A DNA stretch of 64,000 nt. Source: Phallus indusiatus (taxonomy: Eukaryota; Basidiomycota; Agaricomycetes; Phallales; Phallaceae). The position numbers were made by a program, and so were the translations under genes. The notes under the pieces were generated by a model. That model ran no database searches and was not told where the DNA came from. It worked only from the letters and a program-made list of their open reading frames with translations. The stretch covers positions 1 through 64,000 of the forward strand of contig JAQFWX010000101.1 of NCBI GenBank assembly GCA_027605045.1. The letters are read 5' to 3'. Below, piece after piece: positions 1 through 12,098 of this stretch (within the stretch, counting starts at the first letter, position 1; every line of letters begins with the position of its first letter).

Positions 1-3000
1 TTATTGGATCTATTGTGGTTGTCGTGGACGCGTTGGATGAAAGTGGGGAGCGCAACGAACGCAGAGATATTTTGAAATTACTCTTGGACAGATGGTGCGA
101 GCTTCCGGAAAACTACCGTATGATTGTCACTACACGTCCAGAACAAGACATTGAGCTTCAGTGCCAAAGTTGCAATGTTCAATGTATACGGATGGGCAGT
201 TTTGACGCAAAGGAAACACGTTCTGATATCCAAGCCTATGTCTCAGACTGCCTCGCCCCAATATCGTCAATCTTGGACGAAATAAGGCGAGATTGGCGCA
301 GCATACTAGCCCAGCGTGCCGAGGGTCTTTTCCAATGGGCGCAGACAGTTTGCCAATTCATCAATCCCACCATTATGCGTCCACAGCTCGTGAAGAAGAA
401 ATGGGAAGCCTGTATCTCAAACTCGTCTTCATCATTATACGGACTATATCGTCAGATCATCTCAAACCAATCGGAAGCCGAGGACGAGGACTTTGTCCAA
501 GACTTCAAGAAAATCATAGGCGTGATTATAACTGCGCGGGAACCCCTGTCGATAAAAGCGCTACAAAATATCTTTGATGATATTGAAGATATCAAGTCAA
601 TACTCACCCCGTTCGGTTCTTTTTTTGTTGGAGTTCATGACCTGTCAACCCCTGTCCGGCCCGTTCACACCTCTTTATTCGATTTTTTTCTCTCCAAAAA
701 AAACGGCGAAGAAATTAATGAGTACTACATCGACACGTCAGACCAAAGCCGGATGACGCTCGGTTGTCTCAAAGTGATGGACCGGATGCTCTGCTTCAAT
801 ATCTGTCAGCTCGAGACATCACACTTTGGCAATGAAGAGGTGCCTGATTTTAAAGCACGTGTCGAAAAGGCCATCCCGTCTCATTTGTCATATTCATGTC
901 GTTTTTGGGCCTTGCATCTCCAATCCTCTCCTGTTAGCGGGGAACTGATTCATGAAGTTCGTAAATTGATGGAGGACAAATTGTTGTATTATTTTGAAGC
1001 GCTCAGTTTGTTACATGCAGTTTACCGGGGTCGTGATGTGATGCGAGAAATAGCGAATTGGTGTAAAGTGGGTGATTCTTCGCCAGTCGCATATATATCG
1101 ATGACTGAATCGCATGGTGATAGGACACAGATGATGGCTTGGCTGCGGATGCAATGGATGCATGCAGGTTTGGACATGATTTTCTGGACATAGTGAGGAG
1201 AGTACGCCACACATTTATCTCTCGGCCCTTCCCTTTACTCCTCGTGATTCATTTGTGTCCAGAAAGTATCTTGATAGGTATCCTGGACTGTTCACATTCG
1301 ATATTGGCCAACCTGTCAGTCCTTCACGCCCAATCGGTATCGCGCAGAAGGTTTCATCTGGCCGGATTGCCTTTTCTCCGAAGGACACATATATCGTAAC
1401 TGAATATAGGAGAGGTGAATGTCTACTATGGGACTATATGACAGGGGAACACCTCGCTTATTTGAAAGTTGGACGGGCCCGCCGGGATTCAGGGGTCTGT
1501 GATATCGTATATTCCCCTGATGGTGAATTCGTTTATTGTTGTTTTGAGAATGGTGATATCCTAATGTGGGATATGAGGACAAAGGAAATGAGGACAGAGA
1601 GATATAGGGAGATAGTCGGTGATTGCACCATATCTTCGGACGGGCACTTTATAATCTGTGAGACGAACAACTTGGGAGCACTGGTACTCGATCGAACAAG
1701 TCGTCGGATTATTAAACGCTTCGGAGAGGAGTACCATTTCTCCGCAATTTCGCCCAACGGAAACTGGATTGCCCTTGATTGCCATGGTGAGCTGCACATA
1801 TGGGATACTAGAAAACAAACGCAGCACTGTGTCATATTCGACTATAATTGGGGGAGACTGGCACCCACACTCACTGACAGCTATATCGCATTTAAACAAG
1901 ATAAGGCCACAATAGTGATCTGGGATGTGCGGACAACCACTAAACTCACCGAAATTCGACACAAAAAGTACATCAAAAGCCTTTTCCTTTCCCCCGATGA
2001 TCAATATCTCCTTGTTACCTCCACCAGCTTGTACTTGATTTGGAGTGTATCTACCGGAGAATTAATCTGTCGATCCTATGTGGACGATCTCGAAACTGTT
2101 TAGGGTTTTCACATGACTCCAAATCAATTGCATTGTACACACGCAATGGTTCAGTCCACGTTCAACAATGGGTTAAATCCACAGAATCGGATGATCCCGT
2201 CGCAATGATCCTGAGAGAGTGTATGCAGTTTGGCTGCGGGGTTCATATCTCATTCTTCATTATGAGTCAATTCTAGGAGACCATCGCCTCCAGATCTCGG
2301 ATGTTACAACAACAAACTCAATCACATTTGAAGCCACACTTGAAGACGACGGACCCATTAGTGTTGCTCCCGACGAGGAACATATTCATGTGGCATACGG
2401 CAGCCACCGGGGACTCTGTTTCTGGGATGACAAAGAAGGTGAAATCATTGTAGATGCAATCCGTTCGATCACCGCACTCTTGTGTTTGGACAACTATCTT
2501 ATTTCTGGACATGGAAAAACCATTAATATATGGGATAGTTGTACCAAAATGACTCGTGGTCCAATCAACTTGCCATATGAACTAGGATCCCTTCTCCCCT
2601 TGCAAGGTACCCGTTTTGCTGTCTTTTATGACGATAAAGCGGAAGTTCGGGATTATGAATCGGGTAACAGAGTAGGGAAACAATTACATCCAAACTTCTT
2701 GATCTCCCGATTGCTGTCTCTGCCAACGAGGAACATTTCATATGCATGTCAAAGCATGGCATCGATATATTGGATCCAACGGGAGTGAACGTGAACTCTT
2801 TTTCATTCTCACGTCCTGATCCTGAAAGGCGACTCAGACGATCCCTCAATGGGAAGTATATGGCATGGATTGATAACCGCGAAATAAAACTGTTCGATGT
2901 GGAAACCGAAACATTGCTTGCTGGCCCATCGTTAGACCGACCGGTCTTGGACTTTTGGCTCTCTGATGACTCAAAACATATTATAACAGCGTCCCCGGTG

Positions 3001-3572
3001 ATGATAGGATAGGTTGGTGGGTCCCCAAATTCTTAAATATCTGGGACATACAATCCGAAAACATGATCATTGAAACAATTCGATCCCCATTCCCTATACA
3101 GACAGTAACCTTGGATCCGAGCAAAAGACGTCTGGTAGTTGTAACTCGGACTTGGAGGTGTTCGGACTGTTATGTCTGGGACCTGGCCACACTGTATGAG
3201 ATAATGTCTGTGTACAACGCTTGTAAACTCGCCGCCGATAATTCCGACATGAAGGGGTGAGTTTAGCATCACTTACATTCAATGTGTTTTTCATTGAAAG
3301 AGACTTCAGAACATCGATATCGATCCAAGACGTCGATGGAGACACTAGATTATGCATTAATGGCATGGAAAAAAGCTGCACTGCCCACTTTCCCTGAAGA
3401 GGAAAGTGGCTGGGTGTTGGGTTTGCAGAGGGAGCTTTTGTTTTGGGTTCCACGAAAAATGAGACAGGGGTTCTGGTTTTCATGCACGACGCATACGCCA
3501 TTTCGAAACATTACAAAACTAAATTTCACAAATTTTGTACACGGTTCTGATTGGACAAAGTGTAAATCCTGA
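1..3572 (+). pseudogene. NACHT-WD40 (NLR-like) protein, 5'-truncated by window edge and multiply frameshifted
   Basis: The first frame opens inside a NACHT NTPase: a Walker-B-like VVVDALDESG is followed by a VTTRPE sensor motif. It runs to a stop at 1193. The conserved linker HIYLSALPFTPRDSF lies at about 1210-1254 in another frame, and WD40-like repeats (blocks ending in LWD, MWD, IWD) continue in alternating frames to about 3260. The last block at 3400-3572 ends with the family-like C-terminus FVHGSDWTKC. Frame changes are needed near 1130, 1200, 2103, 2250, 2700 and 3390, none of which fits a GT-AG intron. Fungal NACHT-WD40 proteins are STAND NTPases linked to non-self recognition and programmed cell death. 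This copy cannot give a full protein as written. Sequencing indels could explain some breaks, but the number suggests real decay. Confidence 0.75.
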
Positions 3573-4440
3573 AACAACTAAAGCCCAAACACAACTCAAT
3601 ACATTTGTATAGCGAGTTTATTATAATTTGTTTCCAGCATTCAGTGTTCACTTCTGACCGCAAAACACTCAATGTCTTCAACTTTCAAGTTGGAAAAGCA
3701 TATTATGATAAATAATATTTCGGGTGTTCAGGGTCCTGAACAAACGTGATATTTCAGTCATGAAATTGACGATTTTCGCGGCGAGCTTAAAAATGGGGAC
3801 ATTCAGAGTCGAATTACATAGTATCCGCCAAAACCGCCAGTACCACTAGCGAGGTCTTGTATGGACTCAAACCGGGGAAGAGGACGAACACTCTATTGTC
3901 AAGTTTGCTCGGATCGGTGTATATTCCAAAATATGGACCCAGGAATCGTCTTCCTTAATACCGCCGGTATACCTCGTTTTCTTCCGAACGCGTTGGCTGG
4001 CCGCTTTATCAGTGATGACACGTCTCTGTTCAAAAAGCAGAAGCTCTCCGGGCAGGCCTCGGCCTAGCGCTGGCAGCTCCGACATAGGCCATCACTTCAT
4101 GAAGTAACTGGCACTGATTACCATTAAACTACGATTACACGTTTGACTTTTAATTTATTGACATTTTAACGTCGATCTACGCGCAACCATCAGACGAATT
4201 TTGTGTCAAACGCTTCTCATTGGCTGCCGACGCAAACCGTGGGCGATAGTGATGGCCTATGTCGTGGGAACCCGATCGAATTTGCTGCTCCTTTAGCTTT
4301 AGCATTTAGTTTCCTTTGCAATTCCAGGTCGTAAGATTAGGTAAGCGATTGCACCCAATGACGTACTTGCCGTTCTACCCAGGCCCCGCACGAAGCTTAC
4401 GCTCTTTCGTCGTCTTGGTGTTTTTGGTTTGCTCTCAACC
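3573..4440. other. Intergenic stretch, no supported gene
   Basis: Only short overlapping ORFs on both strands (68-72 codons around 3861-4085) and AT-rich sequence are present. None has a recognisable motif or exon partner. The last part is probably the promoter and 5' UTR of the next gene. Confidence 0.5.
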
Positions 4441-5392
4441 ATGGCCTCGCTCGCTGTTCCCCAGTCGCTTGTAAGCAAATTCGCGCAATCTATATCAAGA
4501 ATCTCTCGTGAAAGGCCTATAATATTCATCCTGGGTCTGGCTGGCGTCCTGAGTAGCACTTCCTTGGCCATTTGGGATGTAAGTGTTCCAAACATGTGAT
4601 ATAAACTATATTCAAAAATTTGTTTATCTCCACCCTTCAAGTATCGTAGTTTCATGGCACTAGGAAAAGGTGGTATCCCTCACAATTTATTCGGCTGGAT
4701 GGCAATGACTATCTTTTTCGACCTCTTTCGAGAAGTCAAAAGAAGATCACCGATACCAGTGAACTGGATCAGGTAGTGAAGAAAATTGCGAATGAAGAAG
4801 GAAATGGCGCAGTCTTCAAAAAACTAAGTCTCCCTCAAAGAAGAGGCGAGCGTCCGAATGTAGCGGGTATCATTCCCCAAAGACAGTTGGATAATTCCGG
4901 TCCTGCAGACTTGATTGGGGTATGCAAGCAGTTCTCTTATCGCTAGCTACATATTCTTAAATCATTTGATCTTCACAGGAACTCAACAGTTTCATCTCGT
5001 ATTTAGCGTCTGCTTATCCCACTATTCTTCGAACCGCGACGTCTGTCTGGGAACGACGTCATGACGCGTTATTTCTCCGCCGCGCAAATCCAGCCTCCAC
5101 CACGAGTGGCTTGCGGTCTCAACGCGTTTTAGCGCAGGCTTACAGTCGTCTGGAAATTGCACACGTACATCCGTCAGATGGATCGTGCCATACGAGTCTA
5201 TCACCCGCCGACGCCTCCGAAGTCATACGTCAGGGATGGGGAGCTTTTCATCGACTTTCCGGTCGATATAGTGATCTGCCTTTGACATACGTTATGCTAT
5301 ATGCTCCTAGAGACGCTGAAGAGGCTCAAGTCGTTAAAAAAATTATCGCAGCTGCAGTTGAATATTCTAGTGGATTGAATGTGATGGAATGA
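4441..5392 (+). CDS. DUF5519 / luciferase-like-domain protein, with an apparent frameshift
   Basis: Three exons can be spliced by eye: 4441-4578, about 4642-4919 and 4979-5392. The N-terminus has one hydrophobic segment (PIIFILGLAGVLSS), suggesting a membrane anchor. It is followed by the family-like stretch GKGGIPHNLFGW, a basic proline-rich linker (RRGERPNVAGIIPQ), and a C-terminal domain with SVWERRHDALF, AHVHPSDGS and YVMLYAPRD. This layout matches fungal proteins annotated as DUF5519 or luciferase-domain, whose biochemical role is not established. Inside exon 2, at about 4700-4720, the frame of the GIPHNLFGW block and that of the following RPLSRSQKK block differ by one base and no intron fits. 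This is either an assembly indel or a null allele. Confidence 0.7.
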
Positions 5393-5585
5393 GATCTTCA
5401 TAAATACCAGAAAATTCTCTTCCCATAACAAGTGGTGTATATAATTAAACTTGCACTTGTTTTTGTAACAATATATTACGATTCCAGTAGTCCGAGAGTC
5501 TTTTGCAATTGCATTCGTGTAAGGTAACGCGTAGATATCTATCTGGCGCTCACGACGTTAGATTACGTGCTCACACTCACCGATC

Positions 5586-8500
5586 ATGTCATCGTCTCCA
5601 GGTGAATCTGATCTCAAAGCCTTCATTTCTCGACAGTTTGTTCTTTTGGACAGAGAAAAGAATGCAGAAATAGAAAGGTCTTCATTGTTGATATCGAAAT
5701 GTAGCCAAACTGTGCTTGAACGACGAGGATTGGCTCTTGGTGGTCTTGGAGTTGCCTCTGTATCGATCGGTTTGGGAGGAAAGAGGTACGAGTAGCGAAC
5801 TAGCTCTTCATTCCTGGTTTAAACTGCATATTATTCAGCCTTGTTGAGCTCGAAAGACCTAGTGCATATCACCCCAGTCCAGTATTTCCACCTCATTCTT
5901 TTAGGTCCTCGGATAATAATATGTAATATTGTCGAAAAAAACGCTAAATAATCTTTGGGTTTAGGCCAGGCGATGTAGCTCAAATCGATGAACATAGATC
6001 GGCTAAGAATTCTACAAAAGTGAAAGCGACTGGAGAACAACCCAAAGCTGTAGAAGGTGTCATATACAAAGTAGATATCTTTTTCGCCTTGATGAATGTA
6101 ATTCATAAGTTGACATGAATTTTGTTTGTAGGTCTCCGATACCAAAATCGTCGTCGCTGTTTCCACATCTGAAAGATCGTCTGAGGATGAGTTGGAACTC
6201 CCGGAAAGATGTGCTCTGTATGTATGCCAAAAAAATGATTTGATCGACTGTTGTCAACGTCCTGTTCAGGATCAAACTGGCCAATACTGTTACGCATGAT
6301 CGGTATGTGAAGGTCTTTCCCAACGACAAATGTATTTTTGAAGAATAACCATAGCATGCGCCGAGCAATAGAGGGTCTCGAAAAGCTCATTTTACCTAGC
6401 GGATCAACGTCTGATAACGTAAATTCACCCAACCTAAATGCATTACATCGTGTTCTGCTTGGCATGTCTCCTCCTAGTTCTCCAAGCAAAAATACACATG
6501 GTCTTTTCTTCGATGACAACTTGAATCCATCTCAAGTCAAAGCCATCAAGTTTGCTCTGAACGCCGCCGAAGTTGCATGCATTCATGGACCACCTGGAAC
6601 TGGGAAAACTCGAGCATTGGTCGAGATTATACGTCAACTGGTTTATGACCCCAACAAAACAAATTTCGCGTCCAGTGATGAAGCCGTTGCACCAAAACCA
6701 AAAGGATCCTCGTATGCGGCGCATCCAATCTTGCAGTAGATAATCTCGTAGAAAGATTGTCCACACCGCCCAATCCTCCGGTTTCCTATTCGTCTGAGGG
6801 CGTCATCGACGTTAGCGAACAAAAGCCTGATGAGAAGCATCGTTCAAAACCTTTATCCCCTATTCTGTTAACCCGTTTGGGGCATCCTGCGCGGGTACTC
6901 TCATCCCTATATAATCGGACTTTAGAGTAAGCCCGTTGTCGTCGTCTTTTTGTGAGATTTTGATTTGCGTAGTTATCAGGTCCAGAACAGCGACGAGACG
7001 GCATTGGTCAAAGATGTGAAGGCAGAGATTGAACAATTACTTGGAGCCTTGAGCGGCAAAGGCTCTAAAAAGCCTGCGAGCACGGGTACTTCAGGTCGCA
7101 ACAAGGATATCCTCGCTCTTAAGAAAGGTCAAAGATTGAAGGGAGGGGCGCGAAGAGAAGCATGGAAGAATGTTACAGAGTTGCGGAAAGAGTAAAAAAA
7201 ATGATATTCTCTTAGCTTCGATATGCCTGACCAAGTTCAAGGTACCGAAAGCGAGAAGGAGGAGTAGTCAAAACAATTTTGTCCAAAGCGCAGGTAAATA
7301 CATCCGTTCCCTTCCCATCAATATAGAAAGACGTTTACACTTTATCAAGGTTGTTTTGACAACTTGCCATGGTGCAGGATCACGACAATTACAGAATATG
7401 GAATTTGATATTCTCATTATCGATGAAGCGACACAAGCTATGGAGGCGGTTTGTTGTTTCGAAATCTACCAATGCAATAAATACATTGTTGACATTTTGC
7501 TAGCTGTGTTGGATACCTGTGTTGAAAGCCAAAAAACTCATCCTTGCTGGTGATCCCATGCAGCTTGGGCCAACTATCATCTCTGAAGGAAATCGGAGAC
7601 ACCAAAAGGACAAAGGCTCAAAGGTGAAGGCCACGCCCACCGCCTCATCGCAAGATGTGCCGACCGATGGATCTGAGCCACCGAGTAGTACTGATGTGGA
7701 TTCTGAAGACGATAGGGTGGAAGAGGAGGCAGCGATCGAAAAAGTTCCCGAGAAAGAGAAGAAGAAAACAACTTGTATCTTACGTCCACCGAGATCTTTG
7801 AACAAGACACTATTCGACCGGGTGGAAGATATGTATGGGTCTAAAGTCAAGCTCATGTTAGACGTGCAATATCGGTTAGCCTGTGATGGCCTGCATGTAC
7901 ATGGACTCGCTCATAATTTTGATCCTTCAGGATGAATACAAAAATTGCCTCATTTCCGTCCAAAACGTTGTATCACTCTCGCTTAAAGTCCGATGGGTCG
8001 AATTCGAGACGAGTCCTACGTGACCTGCCGGAGGTGAATCAGAGCGAGGAATTCGAAGATGTGGTTGGGGAGGGAACTGAAGTTGTGTTTTATGATACAG
8101 CCGGTGCAGAATTCTGGGAACGGAGTGGGAATGATGGGGATGAACAGTTGGTGGGTGACGATGGAGCGAGTTTGTGCAATGAGAATGAAGCGACGGTTGT
8201 GAAAAATTGGGTAGACAAATTGGTATGAACCATGGCTGGATTGTTATTACGACGCTGACGGGAGAATCTAGATCAGTGCAGGTGTTAAGCCATCGCAGAT
8301 CAGTATTATCACACCGTAAGCAAATAAATATGATTCGAATTGGAAGGTTGTCTGGGTTAAGAACGTTTTTTTTCAGATATCAAGCACAATGTCAACTTCT
8401 TTCTCGACTTATCGTTGAACCAGGCCTCGAGATTGGGACGGCAGATGGTATGCAAGGACGCGAAAACGAAGCGATCATATTGAGTCTTGTGCGGAGTAAT

Positions 8501-8851
8501 CCAGAGGTAAATTATTTAGTTTTTGAAGTAGTATGTATATTACCATATTGATATTCGTGTAATAGGGCGAAGTGGGCTTTCTAAAGGAAAAACGACGACT
8601 CAATGGTCTGTAATTTCCGTATTTAATCTTGATGTATCTGACAGAACCAATAGTTGCGATGACGCGTGCTAAACGACATCTTGTAAGTTGACTGCATTCT
8701 TTTTCGTTCCTTCATGCTGATACGGTTGCCTCAGTGTGTTGTCGGAGACTCTGAGACAATTTCAAGAGGTGGTGGAAGATATCTGAAACGGTGGATGAAA
8801 TGGTTGGAAAAGGAAGCAGAAGTGCGGTTTGCTGGCGACTTGGTGAACTAG
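5586..8851 (+). CDS. HCS1: SF1 DNA/RNA helicase, HCS1 / IGHMBP2 (SMUBP-2) family
   Basis: A multi-exon gene with the full set of superfamily 1B helicase motifs. These are Walker A GPPGTGKTRA, motif Ia CGASNLAVDNL, Walker B LIIDEATQA, motif III LAGDPMQLGPT, motif IV ITPYQAQ, motif V TADGMQGRENEAI and motif VI NVAMTRAKRH. The order and spacing fit yeast Hcs1 (DNA polymerase alpha-associated helicase A) and animal IGHMBP2, 5'-to-3' helicases of the Upf1-like group. A family-typical N-terminal beta-barrel region precedes Walker A. An acidic, lysine-rich insert (DSEDDRVEEEA, EKEKKKTT) sits after motif III and looks like a fungal expansion. At about 6690-6715 the exon frame and the frame of ILVCGASNLAVDN differ by one base and I found no GT-AG solution, so a frameshift or sequence error is likely there. 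The stop is TAG at 8849-8851. Confidence 0.85.
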
Positions 8852-9066
8852 CATAACTGCCAGAGAGTAGTACATTATCTGGCCTCCAGTCTGGCAGAGT
8901 CTGGCCCCTTGGATCCTTGGAGCTGACCCTGCACCGGCACTGGTGTCATAAGCGAGTCCATTCCGGTCGGCCGGCTCCGGAAGCGTAATAACAGTCATCC
9001 GAATAAAAAATTTTGTTATTTAAGTACCTGGCCACTTTGTTTTCCTTTTCTCTCCGTTTTACGCCA

Positions 9067-11650
9067 ATGTCGTCGACGTACGTGCACTACCCATCGAGCA
9101 CCGGCTCTCACCCCTCCGACTATGGCCTCATTGCCCGCTACCAGCAGCACAACCGCGACCGCGATCGCAATATTCACGACACTCATGACAACGACGACCA
9201 TGTCCATGACCCTGATGATGAGCACGACAACAATGACATCAACGACCAGGCCAGTTTTCAAGCCCGCGATATCCTTAATCGCAGGCGCAACAGTTTCGCA
9301 TACGGCACACTTCCCCACAAGTCCTCCGCACCGAACGTTCACCCAAGCCTGAGACAGCAGCCCTCAGAAGACGAGACCCTGTTAGAGTCGGAGCCTCTTC
9401 TAGGCAGGATTCCAAGGATTCCAGAGGAGGCAGATGGCACCCCAGACGACGGACTTCATGTATGGCGTAATGAAGTAAGTCCCTGCACTGCCGCATATAT
9501 CGCAAAGTCTTGACACTTCTCTCAACAAGTTTTGGATCCTTTGCAAATACACCGCCCCGGTCTTTGGGTAAGCAATTTCAACATCTCTGCTGAACACCAT
9601 CTATCATCTGCTCCGCTAAATCACCTTCCAGAACCCATCTTCTCGAATATAGTCTGGTACTGGCACCAGTGGTATATCCTTTTCCCGATTACACCACCAA
9701 CTTCTCTCAATTCAATTCAATTTCAATTCAATATCCTTAGGTTTCACTGGGCCATATCTCAACAACGGCTCTGGCTGCCGCGACTATGGGCTCTATGACA
9801 GCTTCGGTCACGGGATACAGCATCGTACAGGGTTTCGTTAGCTGCTTAGATACCCTTCTTCCCGGTGCATGGACCGGTCCTCACCCAGAGCTGGTCGGTT
9901 TATGGAGTCAGAGAATGGCAGTAGTCATGTTCTGCGTGTCAATCGTACGTCACTTGTGTCTTCTTTCCGCTCTTTTTCCAGTTCATCATTCTTACACTGA
10001 CATTTCAGCCTATCGCGTTGATTTGGCTGAATTCAGAAGCTCTTTTATTGTTCCTCCGTCAAGAACCTGAGATTGCTTGTCTAGCCGGTTTATATTTAAG
10101 AGTGTCTGTATTCTCTCTGCCCGCCTATGCCTTTAACAACATATCGAGGTATTCGTCTCCTCTATTTCCTGTGAATTTGTCATCATTTGACATGGATTCT
10201 TTTTTCCTTTTGTAGACGATATTACCAATCCCAACGTAAGTGATGTTAAGTTTTTGCACTCCTTGTTTTATTTTTATTTCTTTCCCAGAGCTATTCACTA
10301 TTCCAACACGTATTGTAATGATAACAGCGCCTATTAATGCCTTACTGAATTACCTTCTTGTGTGGGGCCCTGACCCAATTCGTCTTGGTTTTTTGGGTGC
10401 TCCAGTGGCATCTGTATTAAGGTACTTTATGCACCTTTTTAAATCTAATGTAGCTCCGCCTCATCATTTGATTTCAAGTTTCAATTTAATGGCCTTGTTG
10501 AACGCACTCTATGGTATATATTGGCTTCCTAAAACCGCCTGGCATCCTTTTGGTTCCCGAAGTTTCAAGGAACTTGGCGTCGTCGTCCAGCTCGGCCTAG
10601 CAGGTGTTTGTCAAACGGCCTCAGAATGGTGGTCCTGGGAACTTATAGCATGCAAGTGTTTTCTAAAAGTATCCACATTCTTGCTTAATCCGAATCTATA
10701 TATATACTCAGTGGCAGCCAGCTTGTAAGGCATCATCATTCTTCCAGATAATTTAAAAACTGAATACATTTTTTTAGTTTGGGTCCCGTTTCTTTGGCAG
10801 CGCAGTCTATCCTTCTAACCTCAGCTTCGACTAGCTATCAGGCTCCCTTTGCGTTGAGTGTGGCGACTGCAGTCAGGTGATTTATTGTCTTGTATTTCTA
10901 TATCGTCTTCTCAGCACACACTTCTCTCCAGAGTCGGTAATCTTTTGGGAGAGGAAAATGGCAAACGTGCTTCGATTGCTGCACATACTTCTCTTTTGAT
11001 GACCTGCGTAATTGCAGCCATATTAAGGTATTTTCTCCCCCGAAAAAGATTTCGATTCAATCCTTCATACATGTTATATCTATACAGTACCATATTCATC
11101 ACATTTCGAAAGAACTGGGGTTTTCTTTTTAATGAAGATCCAGAGGTAGTATCGGTAGTTTCGTCCATTTTACCTTTGGTTGCCCTATTTCAACTGTTTG
11201 ATGGTTTGGCGGGAACTACGGGAGGAATTTTACGTGCTCGAGGTCGGCAGGTGAATTGAATCTCAGTTTTTTTTTCTCGCCGAATTCATCTGAAATCAAA
11301 TATTATAGTTCACAGGCGCGATGTTGAATCTCAGGTACATACACATCCGTGTTTACGAATATTGACTTAAGTTTGTTAACAGTGCCTACTATGTGATTGG
11401 TATTCCGCTTGGACTCGTGCTTGCATTCAAAGCCGAAACTGGACTCATCGGCTTATGGACCGGACTCACAGTGGCCTTAATCTATGGCGCCATTATTGGC
11501 GTTTGGATAGCTTTGCGAACAGATTGGGATTTGGAAGTCCAGAAGGTAAAAAATCGTGCCGAAAGGGAACGTCAGTTGGGAAAAAGGATGGCGGAGGAGA
11601 TAAATGGGGAAGCGGAAGACGTGTCTGTGCGCCAAGCATATGCCACATGA
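9067..11650 (+). CDS. MATE family multidrug/toxin extrusion transporter
   Basis: A multi-exon gene encoding a polytopic membrane protein of the MATE family, which exports organic cations or xenobiotics in exchange for protons or sodium. The roughly 135-residue N-terminus is hydrophilic, very rich in His, Asp and Asn, and carries an acidic dileucine-like stretch (DETLLESEPLLG), as in vacuole-targeted fungal MATEs. Family blocks follow: EYSLVLAPVVSLGHIS, PALIWLNSE-like, YLRVSVFSLPAYAFN, INALLNYLLVWGP, VRVGNLLGE and GGILRARGRQ. About twelve hydrophobic segments are expected. The start at 9067 (MSSTYVHYP) is preferred over an in-frame upstream ATG at 9013 because the extra 18 residues look non-conserved; this is a judgement. 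It ends at 11,650 after a charged cytosolic tail. Substrate unknown. Confidence 0.85.
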
Positions 11651-12098
11651 TCTCAAAAAGAAAAAGAATGACAGAAATTTCATACTGCGTTGATACACGT
11701 GTATCTTGAAAAATAATCTTAGTTGTACGTACTTCCTATGCTTAACTTAATATACCTTGAGTGAGATATCTTGTTCATCAAACCGGTTATACCTGGAACA
11801 AAGTTGCGTGGCTGCTGAGTATATGCAGACACCATTTTAGATTAGTCTCGAGACACACGACATGCCAGTCGAAAGGGACGATAGGGGAAAGCTGTAAAGT
11901 TGAGAGAATGATGCTTTGATAATATTATTCTAGTAGCTGATATACTAAATTGTTTTAAGACGATAACGTGAGGTAAAGGTCTAATCCTTTTGGAAAAAAG
12001 GTCCAATGCCATCATCGTACAGAGATGGTCTTACTGCCTGTATAGGAAGCAGTTATTATTGTCTGGTAATACAAAAAAGAACAAGAATTTACTTACCA
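11651..12098. other. Intergenic region between two 3' ends
   Basis: AT-rich sequence separating the convergent MATE and tRNase Z genes. It should hold both 3' UTRs and polyadenylation signals. No ORF with recognisable content. Confidence 0.5.

Noticed and set aside
3861..4085. Overlapping 68- and 72-codon ORFs on opposite strands
   Set aside because: Neither shows a domain or a reasonable gene structure.
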